This document shows positions 20,088 to 23,622 of a DNA stretch of 23,622 nt, piece after piece. Below the pieces are notes generated by a model that saw only the letters and a list, made by a program, of their open reading frames with translations, had not been told where the DNA came from and did not search any database. Position 1 is the stretch's first letter; each line of letters starts with the position of its first letter. The stretch comes from a virus. The stretch spans positions 1 through 23,622 of IMG/VR virus record IMGVR_UViG_3300021962_000662; one strand, 5' to 3'. Position numbers and translations under genes: made by a program.

Positions 20088-21974
20088 ATGGCTCAAACAT
20101 TAAGACTGAAGCGATCCTCCGTCCCAGGAAGAGTGCCGACCACGGCCACTCTACAGACTGGTGAGATTGCGATAAATACAGCCGACGGCTTAGTGTACAT
20201 CCGTAAGGATGACGACACTATTATTCCGTTATTAGGAGCCAATACCACTGTTACCGGCAGTGTCGTACTATTAGGTAGCATAGAAGCCACTTCCTTTACT
20301 GGATCTTTTAATGGTCCGATTAACGGTACGTTAAGCAAGACTGTAGGAAGTGGGAACGGTATCGTATCTTTCTTATTTGACGGTTCAGATAATGTTACTG
20401 TAACTTTAGATACAGGATCTGATCATTTTAGAAACGCTGTAATCGATCTGATCGATACAAATGCTCCTAGCATTATAGCTCAAGATACAACAGGCCCAGG
20501 CGGTATTGACTTATCTTATAACTCAAACACAGGAGCATTAAGCGGTTCACTTTTATACTCAGACATACAGCTAGGATCTACCACTATTCAGCTAGGTAAT
20601 TCTGCTGCTGCTGTATCAGGATTTACTGTTACAGGATCATTTAGAGGTAATGTAGAAGGTACTGCTAGCTGGGCAAATAATGCAGTAGACGCAATCTCAG
20701 CTTCTCACGCTCTAATAGCAGATCAGGCAATCTCTGCTTCGTTTACAACTACAGCATCTTATTCTGCTTTTACTTCGCAAGCATTAAGCTCCTCTTATGC
20801 TAATTTTGCTAGTCAAGCTTTAAGCTCATCTTACGCTACTACAGCATCGTATGCTAACTTTGCCTCTAACGCCCAGAGCGCATCCTACGCCACCACAGCT
20901 TCATATGCTAATTTTACATCAAATGCTGAAAGCTCTTCATACGCTCAATTTACAACATATGCTCAAGACGCAGTCTCAGCTTCTTATGCAGCAACAGCTT
21001 CTTCAGCTAATGATTTCTTAGTAAGAGGAGACCTGAATGTAGACGGTATTGTAACAGCGAGAGAATTTCATACAACGTTTGTTTCTGCTTCAATAGTATA
21101 CTCTTCCGGTTCAACTAAATTCGGTGATACAGCAGATGATCTCCATGAATTCACAGGCTCTGTAGTAGTATCTGGATCTATAGATTCTAATGATATAACA
21201 ATCGACCAGTGGGGTTCAGTATCTGCTTCATTAGCTAGTATATCCGCCAGTGCTTCAACTACAACATTACAGCAGGTAACAGATAACGGTAACTCTACTA
21301 CTTTAGTAATAAGTGCCTCTAATCTAAACATTACAGATTTTCCTGACGTATCTGCTTCTTTAGCTGCTCTAGGAAATTATAACCTGCAAGACATAACAGA
21401 TAACGGTAATTCTACTAACTTAGTAGTTAGTGCTTCTAACTTAAACATCTCAGGCTTCCCTGATGTATCTGCATCCTTAGCAGCGCTTTCTAGCTCACTA
21501 GTAACTAATTTTGCAACAGCTTCAAGCTACACATTACAGGATATTACAGATAACGGCAACGCTACTACTTTAGTAATTAGTGCTTCCAATCTTAATATCA
21601 CGGACTTTCCTGATGTATCTAGTTCTCTAGCAGATCTATACGACACTTCAGCTAGTCTCGCTAGTGAATTAACTCTTGTATCAGCAACTGCTTCAGCAGC
21701 ATATAACTACACCTTACAGGATATTACGGATAATGGTAATAGCACCAACTTAGTAATATCAGCTTCCAATCTAAATATTACTGGATTCCCAGATGTATCG
21801 GCTTCTTTAGCAGCATTAGAATCTAGCAACACTCTACAAGGAGTTACCGATAACGGAAACACAACAACCAACGAAGTAATCATTAACAACCAGTTACAGG
21901 TTAGTCAATCTATCTACTCTAAAGGAGAAGAAGTATTAGACTTTGCTGTAGCAATGGCAATAGCATTAGGATAA
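20088..21974 (+). CDS. Large repeat-rich tail-fibre-like protein
   Basis: This 628-residue protein has an N-terminal segment, LRLKRSSVPGRVPTTATLQT followed by GEIAINTADGLVYIRKDD, that is the typical head of phage tail-fibre-like virion proteins. Residues 60-200 contain short beta segments with TGSF/TGSV motifs. Residues 204-308 are low-complexity repeats of ASYA/SSSYA type. Residues 310-382 form a block shared with the gene at 22311. Residues 393-600 hold five units beginning LQxxTDNGN. The C-terminus lacks a recognisable receptor-binding or S74 chaperone domain, so it may be a shaft or connector rather than a complete receptor-binding fibre. It follows a hairpin and a 65-base leader. Adhesion is inferred from repeat type and position. 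Confidence 0.8.
   Translation: MAQTLRLKRSSVPGRVPTTATLQTGEIAINTADGLVYIRKDDDTIIPLLGANTTVTGSVVLLGSIEATSFTGSFNGPINGTLSKTVGSGNGIVSFLFDGSDNVTVTLDTGSDHFRNAVIDLIDTNAPSIIAQDTTGPGGIDLSYNSNTGALSGSLLYSDIQLGSTTIQLGNSAAAVSGFTVTGSFRGNVEGTASWANNAVDAISASHALIADQAISASFTTTASYSAFTSQALSSSYANFASQALSSSYATTASYANFASNAQSASYATTASYANFTSNAESSSYAQFTTYAQDAVSASYAATASSANDFLVRGDLNVDGIVTAREFHTTFVSASIVYSSGSTKFGDTADDLHEFTGSVVVSGSIDSNDITIDQWGSVSASLASISASASTTTLQQVTDNGNSTTLVISASNLNITDFPDVSASLAALGNYNLQDITDNGNSTNLVVSASNLNISGFPDVSASLAALSSSLVTNFATASSYTLQDITDNGNATTLVISASNLNITDFPDVSSSLADLYDTSASLASELTLVSATASAAYNYTLQDITDNGNSTNLVISASNLNITGFPDVSASLAALESSNTLQGVTDNGNTTTNEVIINNQLQVSQSIYSKGEEVLDFAVAMAIALG
20697..21010 (+). repeat. ASYA-type low-complexity repeats
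   Basis: This coding region contains about ten imperfect copies of a Ser-Ala-Ser-Tyr-Ala type unit with Thr, Asn, Phe or Gln spacers (for example SSSYANFAS, SASYATTASYANF). The DNA copies differ in third positions, so selection acts on the protein. It is not a CRISPR array. Confidence 0.8.
21015..21233 (+). repeat. 73-residue block, copy 1 of 2
   Basis: This block (FLVRGDLNVDGIVTAREFHT at its start, SASL at its end) is repeated without gaps at 22680-22898. By my count 52 of 73 residues are identical. Confidence 0.85.
21264..21900 (+). repeat. Five LQxxTDNGN units
   Basis: Units start at 21264, 21381, 21531, 21711 and 21831, giving spacings of 39, 50, 60 and 40 codons. The first four read LQ-x-(V/I)-TDNGN-(S/A)-T, then L-V-(I/V)-SASNLNI-(T/S), then FPDVS-(A/S)-SLA. 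The fifth diverges after NGNTTTNE. Variable spacing comes from inserted Ser/Ala-rich linkers, as in fibrous proteins that change length by recombination. Confidence 0.85.
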
Positions 21975-21975
21975 G

Positions 21976-22305
21976 ATGGCAAATACATTTAAAAACAAAG
22001 TACTAGCAGCAATAGGTCCAGTAGCCGAAGGTTATACTGTTCCTGCTTCTACAACTACAACTGTAATCGGTATGGCAATTGCTAACCGTACTGCAGCTAC
22101 TATCACAGTAGATGCTGAGGTAGTAGATACTTCTGCAGGTGTTACCGCATACTTACTTAAAGACGGTATTATTGCAGCAGGAGGAAGCTTAGTTGTTGTA
22201 GGAGGAGATCAAAAAGTAGTACTAGAAACTACAGATGTTTTACAAGTGGCTTCTAACGTATCTTCTTCAGCAGATGTAGTTATATCAATGATGGAAACAA
22301 CCTAA
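21976..22305 (+). CDS. Small virion structural-type protein
   Basis: This 109-residue protein starts one base after the previous stop. The sequence MANTFKNKVLAAIGPVAEGY, then TVPASTTTTVIGMAIANRT, then GGSLVVVGGDQKVVLETTDV is a pattern I recognise in small beta-sandwich-like proteins from marine and other T4-like phages, located among tail-fibre genes. VPASTTTTVIG and GDQKVVLETTD are the most characteristic parts. No enzyme motif, signal peptide or membrane segment is seen. A role as a small fibre- or capsid-associated decoration protein is likely from fold and place. It is not experimentally named here. Confidence 0.78.
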   Translation: MANTFKNKVLAAIGPVAEGYTVPASTTTTVIGMAIANRTAATITVDAEVVDTSAGVTAYLLKDGIIAAGGSLVVVGGDQKVVLETTDVLQVASNVSSSADVVISMMETT

Positions 22306-22310
22306 GATAG

Positions 22311-23622
22311 ATGAGCAATAAAACGTACATAGGTTTACATCCTAACAACCTTAACCGTACAGAGTACGGGCAAGTCGTTCTCTACGTTGAAGGAGAACCG
22401 GTTGCCTTTTTCTCCGGATCTCAGGATGTTATAATTAGCGGAAGCCTTGCTATTGAAGGTATCACAAACGTATCTGCTTCTATTGCTGCTGCAATAGGTC
22501 TAGATACCGGTAGCTTCATGATTACAGGCTCTGTAAACAACGATACTATTACGTTTACTCAAGGAGACGGCACTACATTTGATATTACTATCACTAGTGT
22601 TACATCTTCTATAAGTGCATCATTTGCTCAAAATACATTAAGCGCATCTTATGCTGCGACAGCATCGTCTGCTGATGCATTTTTAGTAAGACAGGACCTT
22701 ACAGTACAAGGAATAGTAACAGCTAAAGAGTTTCACACTGAGTTTGTTAGTGCTTCAATCATCTACCAATCAGGGTCCACTAAGTTTGGCGATACTTCAG
22801 ACGATACTCATGCATTCACAGGATCAGTCACCGTAACAGAAACTATATCATCTTCAGACGCATACATTAACGACTGGGGATCGATATCAGCTTCTTTATC
22901 TACTATTCAAGATGCAGCAAGTAGTGTATCACTAGAACAAGCAGCTGCTATTGGTAATACAATCACAGGTTCAAGCATCGGTATTGGAACAAGCTCTCCA
23001 ACTAATACACTACATGTAGCAGCTAATAGTGATTACCCTGTTAAGATACAGTCTCTAAATATCACAGGAGATCCCTACTTAGAAGTAGGCGGCCAATCAT
23101 TAAGAATTATCGACCCAGACGGAGGTGTTTTCAGTATATGGTTTGACAGTAACTCAGGAGCATCTCCAACTAGAATAATAACTTTTGGAGAAAATTCCTT
23201 TAACGTTACAGGCAGTGTTTCTGTAGGTCAAGATCTTAGCATTGGAACAATTACAAACGCTACAGTAGATACAGATAAATTTTTAGTATCTAACGGAGGC
23301 ACTGTTGAATATAGAACAGGAGCACAGTTAGCTTCTGATATTGGAGTGCAACTTGCTGTACCTACTCTAGCACAAGTACTATCCTCAGGTAACACCTCCC
23401 CACTAGGTATGTCTGTAGGACCTATTACAGGCTCTGCTTTATCAATTATAAATAATGGTGGTATAAGCGGTACTTTATCTGTAGGACAATTAAAGATTGG
23501 CAATGTAAGTAACTATACTGTTGATCCTGATAAATTCTTAGTAGTAGATACCACAGGTAGTGTACTTTACAGAACAGGAGCTCAAGTACTATCAGATATT
23601 GGCGGTATTGGCTCTGGAGACC
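22311..23622 (+). CDS. Tail-fibre-like protein, 3' end beyond window
   Basis: The frame is open from ATG 22311 to the last base (437 codons, no stop). The N-terminus MSNKTYIGLHPNNLNRTEYG, then QVVLYVEGEPVAFFSGS, is followed by ITGSV segments, SASYAATAS repeats, and a 73-residue block shared with the gene at 20088. Then comes GIGTSSPTNTLHVAAN, a motif typical of fibres that precede an S74-type chaperone region. Two copies of D-x-D-K-FLV-(x)-G-x-V-x-YRTGAQ-x-x-SDIG occur at about 23266 and 23524. The C-terminus, and so any receptor-binding or self-cleaving domain, is not visible. Adhesion to the host is inferred from family style. Confidence 0.85.
   Translation, partial: MSNKTYIGLHPNNLNRTEYGQVVLYVEGEPVAFFSGSQDVIISGSLAIEGITNVSASIAAAIGLDTGSFMITGSVNNDTITFTQGDGTTFDITITSVTSSISASFAQNTLSASYAATASSADAFLVRQDLTVQGIVTAKEFHTEFVSASIIYQSGSTKFGDTSDDTHAFTGSVTVTETISSSDAYINDWGSISASLSTIQDAASSVSLEQAAAIGNTITGSSIGIGTSSPTNTLHVAANSDYPVKIQSLNITGDPYLEVGGQSLRIIDPDGGVFSIWFDSNSGASPTRIITFGENSFNVTGSVSVGQDLSIGTITNATVDTDKFLVSNGGTVEYRTGAQLASDIGVQLAVPTLAQVLSSGNTSPLGMSVGPITGSALSIINNGGISGTLSVGQLKIGNVSNYTVDPDKFLVVDTTGSVLYRTGAQVLSDIGGIGSGD
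22680..22898 (+). repeat. 73-residue block, copy 2 of 2
   Basis: This is the second copy of the block at 21015-21233, beginning FLVRQDLTVQGIVTAKEFHT. Differences concentrate in the last 25 residues. Confidence 0.85.

Noticed and set aside
20093-21889. Minus-strand ORFs opposite the fibre gene
   Set aside because: Products mirror the repeats of the + strand gene and have no independent support.
20697-21900. Regular repeats that might suggest a CRISPR array
   Set aside because: Repeats are in frame, differ at third codon positions, have no unique spacers of constant length, and belong to one continuous protein.

Overview
The window reads as part of the virion morphogenesis region of a T4-like tailed phage (myovirus type), with every supported gene on the + strand and packed end to end. 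Recognisable T4-family members are the large terminase (gp17), portal (gp20), prohead protease (gp21), acidic scaffold (gp22-like), major capsid protein (gp23), two neck proteins (gp13-like and gp14-like) and the tail completion protein (gp15-like). There is also a PhoH-family ATPase. The host is not named by the sequence. Two features point to a phage of Bacteroidota: almost no gene has a Shine-Dalgarno sequence, and one small ORF resembles the short lysine-rich histone H1-like proteins of that phylum. This host assignment is inference.

Layout. Positions 1-4931 hold a Gly/Ala/Val-rich repeat protein cut by the window edge, a cupin-like protein, a run of small basic proteins, and four larger acidic or mixed-domain proteins, one of them a possible PD-(D/E)XK-fold nuclease. 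Positions 4956-5631 hold an overlapping pair of membrane/coiled-coil proteins that resembles a spanin pair. Positions 5628-12447 hold terminase, portal, three core-type proteins of unknown function, the prohead protease and two tiny basic proteins, closed by a strong terminator at 12468-12492. Positions 12511-15505 hold the scaffold and major capsid genes behind their own leader and closed by a second terminator. Positions 15560-19982 hold phoH, the neck and tail-completion genes and small partners, ending in a third hairpin. Positions 20088-23622 hold repeat-rich tail-fibre-like proteins, the last one running off the window.

How it works together. The portal nucleates assembly. The scaffold and core proteins fill the prohead, the gp21 protease cleaves them and the capsid protein, the terminase packages DNA, the neck proteins close the head, and gp15 caps the tail. 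The main unexpected pattern is that many of the unassigned proteins begin with a short amphipathic helix ending in (L/I)-x-E. This resembles the T4 capsid-targeting sequence and the gp21 cleavage site, and it suggests that this phage packs a large set of internal head proteins, possibly including a nuclease. A second pattern is the motif NTATTTATW (normally NTATTTATA) in eight intergenic gaps, a candidate late promoter element.

No tRNA, rRNA, CRISPR array or insertion sequence was seen. No gene-free stretch exceeds 300 bases; the longest is 12448-12616.
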